A DNA stretch of 64,000 nucleotides from Romanomermis culicivorax (GCA_963922205.1 CAWUHX010000007.1:1674001-1738000), one strand, 5' to 3'. Counted from the first letter of the stretch, positions 1 to 11,661 are shown. A program made the numbers and translations. The notes: generated by a model from the letters alone, not told the origin.

Positions 1-1250
1 TAGCCTCTGATCCTACCATCACCAAAATCATTGGTGCCCTACAAATCGCAAATGCTGCAAGACAGCCGTCTGTGTTCTTCACTGAAGAAGGCATCTTGTA
101 CCACCAAGTAAATGACTGCTGATAACTCATCCTGCCAGCCCCTTAGGTTAACAAAACCCTTAATTAATTCCATGGCACCAAGATTACCAATCATCAATGC
201 TCCAACTGTATGCTGGCAGCCATCAAAAGTCACGTTTGGTGGCCCCATAGGGAAGAAGCTGTTCCTGATTGGATCAAGTCTTGCCATGTTTGCCAAATGT
301 CAGAATGCACACAGATGACCATAAACCATCCTTTTCAAATACTAGTTCACAAAGTGGGTCTCAACACATTTAGTTACTGACTAGAAGGCATCTAAAATTG
401 TCGATGTTTTGTCAACAATGTCATGCTAAACCACAGCAACCCCATGATTCTGCTGTCTGATCAAGGCCTTTGCTTCACATTCAAATTGATGCAAAAAATT
501 TGAGAGCTTCTCAAGACTCGGAAGATCGAAATGATAGTGTATCATCCACAGTGCAATGGCATGGTTGAGTGTTTTAATCAAATGCACATTTCCCAATTGA
601 AGTGATACACAACCAATGACCCTGATAATTGGAAATACTATCCAATTTTCCAAATTATTAATGCAAAATGCAAAATATGCAAAAATATGCAAAATTAATA
701 AATTAATAAAAATATGCAAAATTAATAAATTAACAAAAATATGCAAAATTAATAAATGCAAAATTATACACCATTTTTGCATATAATGTGACATCTCACA
801 CAGCTACACATCACTCATCTTTCTTGCCGTGAAGTTATGAACCCACATTGGCGCATGTTGACTCACATTACTGCTCAATTACAACACATATAAGAACATT
901 CTTACACTAGCTCAATTAAAGCTTTACAAATCGATCAAAGCCAACCTCAACAAAGCCACCCATACAAGTAATAAGTACTATGACCAAAAAGCTCAAACAG
1001 GTGAAATCTGCATCAACAATTTAACGCTCTTTGTCAACAATCAAAAAGGTAGCAAAATTCAACCTGATTCCAACTGTAATCAGCATAAGTAACATTGATA
1101 ATAATTTTTTCACAATTGATGCCCTTGAAGCACCTGGCCACCCACAAAATATTGCAACTTTATGCCTCAAGCATTTCATTCTGGGCCCTGCCAGACACAA
1201 TTCTATCACTGAAACTGACAGCCCACTGCATTCAGCAACCATCACCCTGC
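1..1250 (+). pseudogene. Ty3/gypsy-type integrase remnant
   Basis: Decayed 3' half of a retrotransposon pol gene. Reading the plus strand across frame breaks, positions 160-315 resemble an integrase zinc-binding domain: a His-rich start, then WWPHREE, then an [12 protein letters not shown]-like Cys pair. Positions 435-585 resemble the DDE core, with LLSDQGLCF around the second catalytic Asp and YHPQCNGMVECFNQ carrying the catalytic Glu. From about 970 to 1210 a degenerate C-terminal stretch (YYDQKAQTGE, then PGHPQN...LKHF) resembles the end of gypsy integrases. Several stops and frameshifts rule out function. The first catalytic Asp was not found. The left side runs off the window, so the rest of pol may lie there. 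BEL/Pao is a possible alternative because both superfamilies share this integrase fold. Confidence 0.7.
665..770. repeat. 27-bp AT-rich tandem repeat
   Basis: About three and a half copies of a 27-base unit (core AATATGCAAAATTAATAAAT). It sits inside the integrase remnant just after the catalytic-Glu motif and so breaks that gene. The open reading frame on the opposite strand that shows a nine-residue LLILHIF-type repeat is a by-product of this array. Confidence 0.8.
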
Positions 1251-1329
1251 CTCAGTGATCATGAAAATTTTATTTGTTGTATTTAGAAAATGTATGTTGT
1301 ATGGCAACATACAACATTCCACCCGTAGG

Positions 1330-1465
1330 ATTGATGTTGTAGCCAATCCACGGGTCCCGAACCCGGCCATTTTTGTTGAGCCCTGGTCGGGATGGTTACA
1401 CCTACCCCGACATTGGCCAATGGTGGGACAGCTACTGCGCCACCCAGGAAGCCCTTCAACATGTA
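1330..1465 (-). repeat. possible tRNA-derived SINE fragment
   Basis: GC-rich island in AT-rich surroundings. On the minus strand TGGCGCAGTAGCTG resembles an RNA polymerase III box A and GGTTCGGGACC resembles box B. The spacing is longer than in a normal tRNA and no convincing cloverleaf could be drawn by eye. It may instead be part of a retroelement LTR following the integrase remnant. Confidence 0.25.
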
Positions 1466-1740
1466 TTTATTTCCTCATCTGTAGAAATCCTTGCCTTTCC
1501 ATTTGCACTTCATTTACATAATTTTATTTTTCTACCTTAAATTTATGGAAAATTGGATGATTGAGACTGCTTTCAGCACTTTAATCAATCATCGGGCCGC
1601 CTTTCAGCTAGTTTTAATTTCCAAATGTTCACTGCCCGCCTTGACAAAATCGTTTATACTTTTGTCTATTTAAACTATCACCACACCAACACTGTCACCA
1701 GTATTCGAATCATACCCTCAGTAGTGGGTCTAAACCCTTA

Positions 1741-2129
1741 AGGCCCTGCTATACTTCGACGGCCAGCGCCGGCTGGTGCCAGATGAAATATTTTTAAACT
1801 GGCGCGGGCCGGCGACGGCCGTCACCGGTTGCAAATTTTTGCTGCTATACTTCATCCGGTGCCGGCCGTGAGATACCTACTACAAACCTACGAAAAAATG
1901 ATAAAATACCAAGATGCATTTTTCGTACCATAATTCATATGTTATAACATACGCGACGGCTGGTGACGGTTCAGAAATTTCGATTAAATCGAAATTGACA
2001 ACCAGCGCCGGCCGGCGCCGTCCGTCATCAAAAAGACGAAGTATAGCAGCTCGAAACCGGCGCCGGCTATGAGCTGCTATACTTCTAACAGTGACGGCCG
2101 GCGCCGGCCGGCGAAGTATAGCAGGGCCT
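1741..2129. mobile_element. TTA-flanked MITE (389 bp)
   Basis: Terminal inverted repeats begin AGGCCCTGCTATACTTC at the left and read the reverse complement at the right. Both ends are flanked by the same three bases, TTA (1738-1740 and 2130-2132). The interior has GC-rich CCGGCGCCGG-type segments near both ends and extra internal copies of CTGCTATACTTC, so the arms can fold. No coding sequence. A TTA/TWA duplication is typical of the PIF/Harbinger superfamily, so it is probably a non-autonomous member; that assignment is inference. Confidence 0.85.
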
Positions 2130-2132
2130 TTA

Positions 2133-3258
2133 TTAGTAAGCTCTGTTGTGCATGTGGTCATTCAGCTTGCTACCAGCGGACAATGACCATTCAACTTCAC
2201 GAGATCAGTGGGAAAGGACTGACCGCTTGGAACTCTAACAAATTGTTCTATTATTGTTTAGTTGTTTGTCATTAGCTTTACACCATTTCAATTTGCACCT
2301 CATTCACCTTTTAGTTACATATTTTCATTAAACCTTATTTCTCATTCCTTCCTTTCCACTGAACAGTGTCTTTTTGTGATTGCTCTTCATCACCAAAAAC
2401 TTTCGACATGTCGAATTTGCCTTCCAAGTCAGCCATGCTCAACACCATTCCCTCATTCATAGAGGTGCTGAATGTCAATGACTGCTACATTGGCTGGGTC
2501 AAAAGTAATGCGCACGAAAACGACTTGATACTTTATTGCAATGTCAGTTTTCTTTTACTAATACTCATGCATTCTTGCCTATTTTAGTATCTGTGCACGA
2601 CTTCTGACCTGTAGCTTGGGTTCCCACTTGATGTTTCTCCCCCCCACTGCATCACAAGAAGGTTCGTGGTCAGCCGTTGCCATTCCTGGTACCCAGTTGT
2701 CAAGCTATGGCATAGCTCAATGCCAATTCCAACACCATAGCCGGTCGCTGCCTCAGTTGGTGCTGTATGCTAACTTCTCATTGCCTCACTCAAGTGAAAC
2801 AATTGGAATAGGCAAGACAGGCTCATTCTGGTGGAACTGAAGCCCAAATTGCAGCCATCTGAGGAAGTTCTCCCTCAAATTTTTTATTTTTGGTGTAAAA
2901 TTCAACTTTCTTGGTTTAAAAAACTTTCCTGAGGTCAAGCTGGACTTTACATAATCCCAAGCCATGTTCAGTCAGCAATTCAGAGAACAATGTTAAATGT
3001 CCTCTGTATGTCCCCTCCTTGGAGCAATGGTACATCTCACTCTCTGTGAAGCTTCCCAATGTTCGGCTGCCACCAGCTTTCATTACTCCCATAAATTTGG
3101 GGGCAGTGCTAGCTGCCCAGGCCATGCCGAATTTTTAGGGATATGTCTTCTCAGCTTTGATACTGAATCAATATCCCACCACTAGAATTAACAACTTCCA
3201 CAAGGAATTGCTCATGACCGTCAATACTACCGCCACTAGCCTCCCATGCTATGAGCAG
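2133..3258. other. unassigned, possible retroelement debris
   Basis: No gene supported. An ATG at 2408 opens a short frame whose first codons resemble those after an ATG near 4490 (both encode MSNLP), hinting at two pieces of the same retroelement leader or gag. The remaining short frames on both strands show no motif I recognise. Confidence 0.3.
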
Positions 3259-4481
3259 TGATCAAGTGAGATATAGCTTTTTACTCAAAATTGACAATTG
3301 ATCAACCAAAGAATACTAATGTTCAACATAATCACCAGACATATTAAAAAGCTTAAGTCAATGATCACGACACTTTTCTGTCACTCCCTGCCAGGATTTT
3401 TCACTCTGACCTTTTAACCATGATGTGACCTCAGCAATGACCTCATTATTGTCCTGAAAATGGTGTCACTTGAAGTCCAATCTCATTCTAAAAAAATGGA
3501 AGTCCAGTGGTACCAAATCAGGAGAATAGACAAGATGTTCGTGCTGCTGAAAATCGCAGGCTTCAAAGGTTTCTTGTGTCACATGTGTTATTGTGCCAAA
3601 TCAAGACTCCTTTGGGGATTATTCCTCGCCTGGTTTCTTTGATCAAATCATGGAGTTGATGCAATAAAGTATAATAATAGGCCTGATTTATTGTAAGTTT
3701 GTTTGGGAGAAAGTCAATTAATAGGGGACTCATCGAATCCCAAAATAGGAGCAACACGACCTTCACTGCCGACTTCACATTGGAGTCATGCCATTCTGTC
3801 CACCCACTGTATCGATTGTTGTTTTGTCTCTGGATCATAAGAATAGACCCATATTTCATCTCCAATTACCAATCATCCAATCAAGCCTTCCGGATTTTCT
3901 TCGAACTGATGAAAAAGTCAAACTTTTTGAGCTCTATCATGTTTCTGATCATCTGTCAGCAATGGGGGTATCCATCTTGGCAATGACTTTGACAAGCCCA
4001 GATTTTTGGTCAAAATCGATTGTGTGTCACCAAAGGTAAGCCTAAGGACCCCGGATACCTGACGGACTTTGATTAGCCTGTCTTCATTAACCAAAGTTTG
4101 AACAGCTAGGATGGTTTCTTCAGTGACCATAGTTGTTTCTGCACCAGGTGCCTTCCCATCTTCGACGGATTGAACACCAGACTTGAACAAAGCTATTCAT
4201 TTTTTCACTGTGCTTAATCTAAGAGCATTGTCCTGGTAAACATCCACCAACTCGGTGTGAATTTTGGCGGCTTTCTTTGTCTTTTGCGTCAAATAATGAA
4301 TAACGGCTCTTTGCTCAAAATTTAAGTTTACCATCAGTCTAAAAAATTCAACTGTAACTCATACAACTCAGCTGATAACTGAGCAATCAAAAGGAGTTTA
4401 AGATGAAATAGTACAACGCAGCAATATAAAAATTTTTGCTAAAAAGTGCATACCACTAAAAAGCTATACTTCACTTGATCA
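3259..4481 (-). mobile_element. mariner element, defective copy
   Basis: About 1.2 kb between inverted ends. The left end reads TGATCAAGTGAGATATAGC and the right end is the reverse complement of TGATCAAGTGAAGTATAGC, both continuing into CTTTTTA. The size and a single transposase gene fit Tc1/mariner. The TA duplication expected at the outer edges is not evident, so the borders may have mutated. It sits between two stretches of unrecognised debris. Confidence 0.85.
3262..4334 (-). pseudogene. mariner transposase pseudogene
   Basis: The minus strand starts with ATG at 4334 followed by a mariner-like N-terminal helix-turn-helix region (FEQRAVIHYL...). The catalytic domain is recognisable: GDEIWVYSYDPETKQQ near 3860 holds the first Asp; the usual HHDNAPAH block appears near 3590 as HNNTCDTRN, so the second Asp is Asn; YSPDLVPLDFHFF near 3500-3533 holds the third Asp of the D,D34D triad. 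One Trp codon before the hinge is TGA, and several frameshifts split the reading frame (pieces at 3918-4190 and 3563-3865). It cannot make active enzyme. Family assignment rests on the motif order and is firm. Confidence 0.88.
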
Positions 4482-4988
4482 CCCCTCGTATGTCCAACTT
4501 GCCTTTCCAATGGTGCCATTTTTCTTTTCAAAATGTTCCCCACTACCACGGAAGATTGAACTGTTCTTCCAGCTCATTGATAGTGACTCCATAATAGTGC
4601 TCTCATATGATGGAACCAACAATTAGGCCAGAATATATTATGCGTTTCTCCATACTGAATTCCAAATGATGCAGCAGAAGAAAGACATGACGCCATTGTC
4701 AAGGCCATTAACTTCGACATCTATTGCCTGATCAAAAATTATGAGCTCCCCCCATTGCTCTATGAGCTGGCTCTGAGAATCGATTTTATGCCCGAAAAGT
4801 AGATGCTTAAAGTCGTTACCTCCTGCATGTTGAGCCTTGGAATCACCCGATTTATGCTCAAGTTTCTGCAGGCACTCAAAAATTTAAGCATTGTTTTCGG
4901 GACACGATAATCATTGATTCGGGATATGATTTCCATGCCTTCTGTATCAAAAATTTCATTTGGGGCACATTTTTTCAAAAACATAAAG
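4482..4988 (+). other. unassigned coding-like debris
   Basis: The plus strand near 4665-4790 gives a short open, charged stretch (DAAEERHDAIVKAINF...) broken by stops on both sides. It looks like decayed coding sequence, perhaps retroelement gag, but no family motif is visible. Confidence 0.25.
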
Positions 4989-4989
4989 A

Positions 4990-5945
4990 AGTTATAAAAA
5001 TTTTTAAAAATTTGAAAAATTTTTGGAAAAATTGTAAAAAAAATGGGTGAACTTGTAAAACCATTAGATTCTAAAGGCTCGAGGGTCTCGAGGGGTTTTA
5101 TGGCTTAACGCTTTTGCACACTAAAATTTTTAAAATTGTTCAAAAATTTTTGTTTTGGACATGATTTTTACTTTTTTGGGACACGTTTTTATTGATTCCC
5201 TATGCTTAAGCATTGTTTTTAGGACATGCTTTTCATTTCTTTGGGACATGATTTTCACTTATTCAGAAATTTTTTTTAATGAGTAAACCCATAAAACCAT
5301 TTGGTTCCAAAGGTCGAGGATTTTACAGAATGTCTAATGCACAAAAATTTTAAAAATCTCGAAAAACTTGTAAAAATGAGTAGACCTGTAAAACTATTCG
5401 ATCCTAAATGCTCGACGGTCTTAGGGCATGATTTTTATTTTTGGTTCTGGAAATGATTTTCGTGCATTTTGTAGCAAAATTGTTTTTGGGACATGATTTT
5501 TACTTATTCGAAGCATGTTTCTTGTTGATTCCCTATGCTTAGGCATTGTTTTCAGGTCACAATTTTCATTGATTCATAACATGATTTCCATTGTCTAAAT
5601 TTTTTTTGATTCAGGTTTTACAGTAAAATTTTGGAATTTTGGCCCCCAGAAACATTGTGTTATCAATCTTAACGTCTGAATTTGGCGGAGGCGTACTTCC
5701 TACATGGAGGTGGAATTTTACACATTAAAGCTTCAGGTGTATTTTCTTCAACAAGGTGGAAAAGCTCCGGTATAGTTTCTACATCAAAGTGGAACTTTAC
5801 ACATTAAAGCTCCGAGCCTACTTTCTATATTGATGTAAAATTTTGCACACTAAAGCTTCGAGCGTACTTTCTACACCCCCTGTATTGCCCAACACAGTTA
5901 AGGTGGTATGCTTTGATGCCTATGTTTTGTACTTTTGTGTACCCC
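4990..5945 (+). repeat. composite tandem repeat, copy 1
   Basis: Three modules follow one another. First, units of roughly 100 bases built round GAGGGTCTCGAGGGTTTTA and GTAAAACCATTAG (5040-5420). Second, units with GGGACATGATTTTTACTTATT and TTGATTCCCTATGCTTA (5150-5600). Third, units of about 50 bases with ATTTTACACATTAAAGCTTC and GTACTTTCTACA (5700-5890), ending in CCCCTGTATTGCCC. The same modules in the same order and orientation occur at 41395-42700. No coding potential. Confidence 0.8.
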
Positions 5946-6116
5946 CTGTACGGCCCATCTAATTACTCATTTCTGTGTACTTGGCCACGTTTTCTCTTAG
6001 ATTGACTGAAGCGTTGCGGACAATAACTTAAAACAAAGAAAATATTGGTCTACAAATTTGTGTGCATTTTTTGAATTCCGAAACTCATTCAAAATGAATA
6101 AAGTATAGTTATTTAC

Positions 6117-6335
6117 TATAGCCTGTTTTTCTTGAAATGCTTGTGAATAATAATAGTGGAAAGCAAGTAATATTTCATATTTTCATGATTTTCCGCTAGC
6201 ATACGTCACATGAGACTGAAAATTTTTAGCATACTAAATTAACCTGTAACAATCCTGCAGGTAAAAAATTATATTCTAAAAGCTTTATGCAAAATGTAAC
6301 GACGACAGTGCCAATTTATCTTATTTGGTGTTTCA
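6117..6335 (+). mobile_element. TATAGTCTG-family MITE, copy A (3' truncated)
   Basis: Starts TATAGCCTGTTTTTCTTG and matches the left and middle parts of the copies at 18119, 23718 and 55339 (shared GGAAAGCAAGTA and GATTTTC blocks). The right terminal repeat is missing; sequence diverges near 6335 where TTTCACAGG repeats begin. Confidence 0.65.
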
Positions 6336-6339
6336 CAGG

Positions 6340-7158
6340 TGTCATAATAAATCAATGTTATAATGTTATAATAAAGTCATAGTAACAGTTATAAAAAATA
6401 TAATAAATTCATGAAACCTGTTTCACAGGTTTTATAAAAACACACGATGGTGCCTACGAAGCAGCATCGCTTCCTAACGCTATAGCCAAATTGTTACGAT
6501 GTAAGCTACAACTAAAAGCCATGTCTGAAGTCCTAAAATAGCAGGTTGAACTAAGAATGAATTTGTAATGATTTCATATGGTCGAGTTCGAGTGGTGGAA
6601 GAAAAATGACGTAATGGAGAGAGATATTAACATGATAAAATAACAGATATTAACATGAGACAAGAAATTTAATATTTGTCAGAATTCATGGAGGAAGTCT
6701 GTCAACATGAACAATTTCAAGTGTTCATTACTCAGGCATATCCAGTTTTAGATTTCAAAATAAGAAAAATAATTGTCGATATTCACCAGCAGATATGTAA
6801 AGATCAATTCGATAGTCACGACATTCTGTTTACTCTGGCAAATAAACCTTCACGCGCGTTTTGTCTCCGCTTTTTGCACCCGAAAATTGTTTTTTCTCGC
6901 CTTCGGCCTCCAGGCAGACTTCCTATGAAAATGACATAGTGGCATCTGTGAGTCTTACGTTTTTAATGTGGAAAACCTATTGAAGAGCGACCATGATTCA
7001 AGGGTGTTCTGTACTCTATTTATTTTTAAATGATCGATGCAGCGGGCGGCGTTTCGACAAACGCAGCCTTAAGATGAGGAAATGAATTTCGATAATCTTG
7101 AAATTATTGAAAAGAGTGATCATTAAAGACCGTGTATCATGGAAGAAACATTTACTGC
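6340..7158. other. no firm gene; one protein-like open stretch
   Basis: A frame at 6676-6939 (plus) reads EEVCQHEQFQVFITQAYPVL and continues with a charged, protein-like composition before a less convincing tail. No start, splice context or known domain could be fixed. It may be a lone exon or debris. The rest is AT-rich sequence with no recognised feature. Confidence 0.25.
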
Positions 7159-7161
7159 TTA

Positions 7162-7432
7162 AGGCTGATGTATAGTCGTGCCGATCCTTAAAAAAATGAC
7201 CTTTCCTGAGTCAGGAAAGCTCGTTCCCTAAATTTTCGATCCTGACGCAATCCGTAATCCTGAAATCAGGATTGGGATAGCGTTCCCGACCTGATAAGGG
7301 AAGGTGTTCCCGACCTGATAAGGGAAGGTGTTCCCGATGTCTTCCTGATCGGGAAAGGATCGGCTTTCCTGACGTAGGGAATTAAGTACAAGCCTTCCGT
7401 ACCTTTTAAGGATCGGGAAAGCTACACGCTAC
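7162..7432. mobile_element. TTA-type MITE with internal tandem unit
   Basis: The left end, AGGCTGATGTATAGTCGTG then CCGATCC, is imperfectly inverted at the right end (GGATCGGGAAAGCTACACG). TTA precedes the left end; the right side has TAA. Inside, at 7275-7335, a unit containing GTTCCCGACCTGATAAGGG is repeated about two and a half times, and copies of TTTCCTGA/TCAGGAAA make further palindromes. No coding sequence. Confidence 0.55.
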
Positions 7433-7916
7433 AGTAAATACTCATAAAATGCGTAACGGCTTTAGCCTGCGCATAATCCTAGTTACATTTTCCGGTAATT
7501 GGAATGTAAAATGAAGTGAAATTAGTTAAAACTAAGAATTTGCTGCCAGATAAGATAGAGTTTGTGAAGCTCTTGTAAGTTTTGGTAGTCAACGTGTGAA
7601 ATAAATCTAAACTCATCAACCTTCAGTTATGTACACAACCAAATCAAGAAACCGAAGGTTTAGTAATTTGTGTTAAATTTTAAGTACTTAAATCTGAATT
7701 TGTTGTTTTTTCCACAACGTCTACGGCACTTAGGCCAGAATCTCTCGTCTAGCTAATTCATCCACTTTCATGGATGAAGTCATTCTATGTCATCCTCATT
7801 TATGGAGCCCATTGTCTCAGAGTGATCATGTTTGTCCACACCTTTTCATTTCACCATTTCTCACTTTTATTCGTAGTTCCAGCAAACCATCACAACCTTC
7901 AATTGCAAAGATTTTT
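7433..7916. other. intergenic, 3' side of the astacin-like gene
   Basis: AT-rich with no repeat or gene recognised. The frames near 7770-8111 on the plus strand lie opposite the last astacin-like exon and are shadows of it. Confidence 0.5.
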
Positions 7917-9811
7917 TCACATTGTGTTCGGATCGAAATTATCGAACATGGGTGGAGGTGGCAAAAAATCATCTCTTACAAAACAAGTTCGCCAGTATGC
8001 CTTTGGGACCGGCCTCCTAGACATCATAGAGTTCGTGTATTTGAACCGGCGGCTTTCTTCGCTATACAATTTGTAACAAAAGCCGCATGTTCGATTGCAT
8101 TTGTCGAATGAAGGGTGTCTTTCAGCGCAACGTGCATGTTCGCCATAATGCAAACGACGTTTTTTCTGTGCATCATAGTGTCCACCCAATCCTGAATAAT
8201 TGTCAATGATTAGATGCCGTCGAGATTGAGCCTATACTGAAGATCAATGGCGCTGTATATTCTGCAATGCGGCTGTGTTTGTCAGAACAAATATGAATTT
8301 TTAATGTGTTCTTGTGTCATTGATATCTTATGCACATTGTTGAATGGAAAATCTATGAAGGATCAAATAAACTTCAACACATTATAACTCAGTCAGGGAA
8401 GGAGATAAATCTTTTTAAATCATGTTTTTGCACAAATCTCAAAGGAATCTATTGGATGAAACCCAATTTAATGTTCTTTGCAAAACAAAACTGCCTGCTT
8501 TTAAAATAACAGCTTGGGGACGCTCAAACATTTTCTGAGTGAGGTCCATACCGCCACCCAAAAAGGACTTAAAAATTAAATTGATGCAGATATCGATCAA
8601 TTATGAAATTCAGAACTGTGTTTTCGACTAGTCTAAAATATTTCTCAGTGTCGAATCTCTTGATTACTTCCATCTAAAATTTTTGAAGCGTAGATCTGTT
8701 CCATCACCAAAGTCGAACTTGAACAGATGTTGAAGAAATGCACAAAGTAAGGATCTGCAATGGCAATATGCAACTTGATTACTTTTTGTAATAAGGTTGC
8801 AACTTGTTGTCTTGCGTCTAACCTTGAAATCGCGTGTGCGATTTTGACTTATCGTGTGCAGTTTTTAGTCGAGGAACTTCAAATACATTTGTTAAGTATC
8901 GCACTCGTTTTTTAAGTTACGACGAGAAAAAATCAAGTGGCCTTTCCCATATTCTGCAAAAAATGCTCTATAAAATCGTGAAGAATAGCATAGTTTTTTG
9001 AAAACCAAATCGGCTTCTAATTTTATGTGTCTAATTTGAAGCACTGTAGTTTCTCAGCCCTAATTGGCCAAAAAAAGCCTGTCTCGAACACAAGAACCTA
9101 AAACGTGGTGGTAAATATTGGGGAGGCTCAAACATTTTCATAACAATTTTTTCCCGCCATCTTTTGAAGCTGTATTCTGAGAAACATTTTCACCCTTAAA
9201 AATTTACCTTGAGTGTCACATTCACTTTCTGACAGTTGGTCCTTGCATGCGACGAAATGCTCCCCGCATTGGTAGACGCGATTCACTCTAACCATGTCTA
9301 ATGGGTGCAAAGAGTTTGGTCCCCAAAGCAAGGCAGTTTCAAATCGGTTTTCTTCTTTTAAAAAATCCTTCGCATCGAAGGTGAATTCGTACCTGGCTCG
9401 ACGATACAACGTATCATTTATGTGCAGTATGCTAGAAAAAAGAAAAACATGGTCATGGCTCAATAAAAAGTGGTCTGTCAAGCGTTAAAGCCGTCATCGA
9501 TGGTCTCTGCTGAGATCACAGCAAAAACGTCTCAACAGATGTCAGGTAGTGCTTGATGCAAATCTCCAGGGGGTATACATAATAAATTTCGTTGCAAGGG
9601 GTACCTGAATATGTTGTAGGGGAGAAAGGAGTGACTATTTTCGTGCTTCGTCACATCAAATAAGTAGCTCCATTGTGGCGCTTCTCTTGTAACACCAATA
9701 TAATCCTGCCGATCTTTTCGAACGAATTCGTGGTCCATGCCGAGAACGTGTAAAATTAAATGTGCCAAATCGGTGAATGAATTGCCACAAAGGTACTCAT
9801 TAATGTACAGC
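7917..9811 (-). CDS. astacin-like pseudoprotease with C-terminal ShK domain (partial, 3 exons)
   Basis: Three exons with GT/AG borders and matching phases: 9811-9605, 9431-9208 and 8191-7917 (stop TGA), separated by introns of 173 and 1016 bases. Exon 1 encodes the astacin active-site helix, reading LAHLILHVLGMDHEFVRKDR. The three zinc histidines of the family motif HExxHxxGxxH are present (9760-9762, 9748-9750, 9730-9732) but the catalytic Glu is Leu (9757-9759). Across the exon 1/2 junction the Met-turn, normally SxMHY, is SILHI. Exon 2 ends the domain with PLDMVRVNRVYQC. Six cysteines spanning exons 2 and 3 (CKD, SEC, ARC, DKC, NRTC, GFC) form an ShK/ShKT domain, followed by a 40-residue tail. 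Nematode NAS proteins have this order and are secreted. The N-terminal half of the catalytic domain, propeptide and signal peptide were not found, so this may be a gene fragment. Catalytic inactivity is predicted. Confidence 0.78.
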
Positions 9812-10326
9812 CTGAAGAAGGAAAAATCTGTAAGCAAAGATTGTATGGGTCAAATCGAAAAAATTGTCAGGTCTATAAAAGCCCGTTGGATTCTCCATTT
9901 TTTATCGGAAAAATGAAGAGAGAAGAGAAAGTCATCAGGAATGAACATGATACCGTAGTTGAACGATCTCTCTAAACAAAGCATACTTGATTCAAAGAAG
10001 TAGCATTAGAACTTTAAAAAATGCTGTCCAAGCAAATAATTTCACATATTTGGCTAATATAGGTTGAGAAACCATGCTGCCTGGATGTTGGAAAAACATG
10101 CTGCTTTTACTGGCTGACTCCCCACAGAATTTATATGTTGTGCATTTGTTATTAAGAGGTATGATTACTTGAAAAGTGTCATAATTCACAATTCATGTCA
10201 AAAATATGATTGAACTGCATATACAGATGTTATAGTATGCATCAATATGTTATAGCAACAATATATTACAGCTTTATAACACATGAGTTGTTCAAAAATT
10301 TCGTTTGAGTTGAACTTTGAAAGTGG
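9812..10326. other. region upstream of the astacin-like exons
   Basis: Upstream exons encoding the missing front of the protein should lie here or further right if the gene is intact. A minus frame at 9992-10189 has cysteines but does not match the astacin N-terminal half, and no exon could be supported. Confidence 0.35.
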
Positions 10327-10483
10327 TACTGCGCGGCGCCCTGCGGCGCTGCAAAAATCAGAAAAATCTATTCATACTTCCCAGCACCGGCTCGCACCGC
10401 GGGGCACCGCTTTTTAGTATGAATAGGACAACCGGCGTCACGCGGTGCCACGCGGTACCTCGTGGCAAAGTATGACAGGGCCT
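10327..10483. mobile_element. TTA-type MITE fragment
   Basis: The right end reads AAAGTATGACAGGGCCT followed by TTA (10484-10486), matching the right end of the 1741-2129 element. GC-rich CACGCGGTGCCACGCGG-type sequence and an internal pair of TTCATACTT / AGTATGAA follow the same design. The left terminal repeat is absent or degenerate. Confidence 0.5.
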
Positions 10484-10486
10484 TTA

Positions 10487-10805
10487 GTCAGTTTGTTTTT
10501 TTGCTCGTCATTTTTATGTTATTTCGGTCATATTTTTCGTCCACAATAATGAAGTTGCTTGTGACAACAAAGTCTCATCTGGCCGACCACCCACCACTTC
10601 ACTCATTATTCGCATTTTCGTTATTTCTTCCACTTTCCGTCTTTTAGTTATAAATTTGCATTATCCATTGGTCATTATTATTCATCCACTTGCCGCATTA
10701 AAACTCGAACCTACTGCAATTTACATTTTACTTCCTTCATATTTCTCCCATGTTTATTTCCTCCCTTTGTTCTACACATATTACGTATGTAGAATTTTAT
10801 TATCT
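10487..10805. other. no feature seen
   Basis: AT-rich stretch between the MITE fragment and the LTR element; no gene or repeat recognised. Confidence 0.5.
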
Positions 10806-11647
10806 AATTACGACCAGATTCAATATTCTACTTTTACTTGATCCAAAGAACGGGGTGATGGTGAACAAACAGGGGTGGATACGGATACGGCAATGATAAA
10901 ATAAATAGGAAATCGACGATCGCTTGCTCATCGATAAATCATACAAATGCTTGCAAATAAATAAAACATGATTCGCTTCGAAGCGCTTTCTCTAAACTCG
11001 CATAGAAAGACGCTTCCACAAAAATATAAAATCTCAATCAAAATCTGTCTTTTCCGGGTTTTCCTGTCTTTTATACCGATTCTTTGAACCACACCCTTGC
11101 ATCGTGGGAGGTCCGCTTCCGTCTGCTCGCCTAACCAATCGCTGCTTCGCTTACCTGTTTCTGCCTACTGTATGTTTCTTTAGCAACGCCTTTTGCTTTA
11201 ATTTACTCTTAATTTCCATGCTTACATGCCTTTAATCTACAGTATGCTTTGCCGCGCCTATATGTTTTTGGTTTTTCATGTGTTTTTCAGTTTTCCATGC
11301 ATTCCTCCTAAATCTTGTGTCTGGGTCGGGGTTTCTGTATTTTCTACATGGGCAGGTGTGTTTACGTGTCTGGGGGGGGGGAATTATCGTACTTACAGAA
11401 TGTATATTTTCATGTGCATTACGAGGGCCAGGTGCCAATGTGCAAATAATTATGTATGTCTTTAATTGGGTCAATGGGGTGTGGGAAGATCAAAACAGAA
11501 TGCTTCACATAAATTTATGGGAATGTTTGGGTGTGAATTCCAGACACCCTTGAGATGATAGATTAATAATATGAATTTATAATTAATAAGGAATATCACA
11601 TACTGTACAATCTGTATTTACATTAATCCATCAGCATGTATGTTACA
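10806..11647 (-). repeat. 3' LTR (by transcription sense)
   Basis: Matches 13949-14786 along its length with scattered substitutions and a longer G run at 11381-11390. Both copies end on the internal or outer side with a TTACA motif. The differences between the LTRs show that the insertion is not recent. Frames inside it (11226-11553 and the opposite strand) are shadows that recur in the other LTR. Confidence 0.9.
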
Positions 11648-11661
11648 TTTCCCTCCTTCCG
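11648..11661 (-). promoter_or_regulatory. polypurine tract
   Basis: Minus-strand GGAAGGAGGGAAA abuts the TGTAACA start of the left LTR, the position where plus-strand DNA synthesis is primed in LTR elements. This also supports the right-to-left reading of the element. Confidence 0.75.

Noticed and set aside
426-794. 122-codon minus-strand frame with LLILHIF repeats
   Set aside because: It lies antisense to the integrase remnant and is created by the 27-base tandem repeat.
1330-1465. Functional tRNA gene
   Set aside because: Box A and box B-like words are too far apart and no acceptor stem forms.
9992-10189. Upstream exon of the astacin-like gene
   Set aside because: The frame has cysteines but not the expected order of the astacin N-terminal half, and no phase-compatible donor was found.
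11226-11553. Several frames of 79-91 codons on both strands
   Set aside because: They lie inside the LTR and recur at 14369-14613 in the second LTR; no conserved protein.
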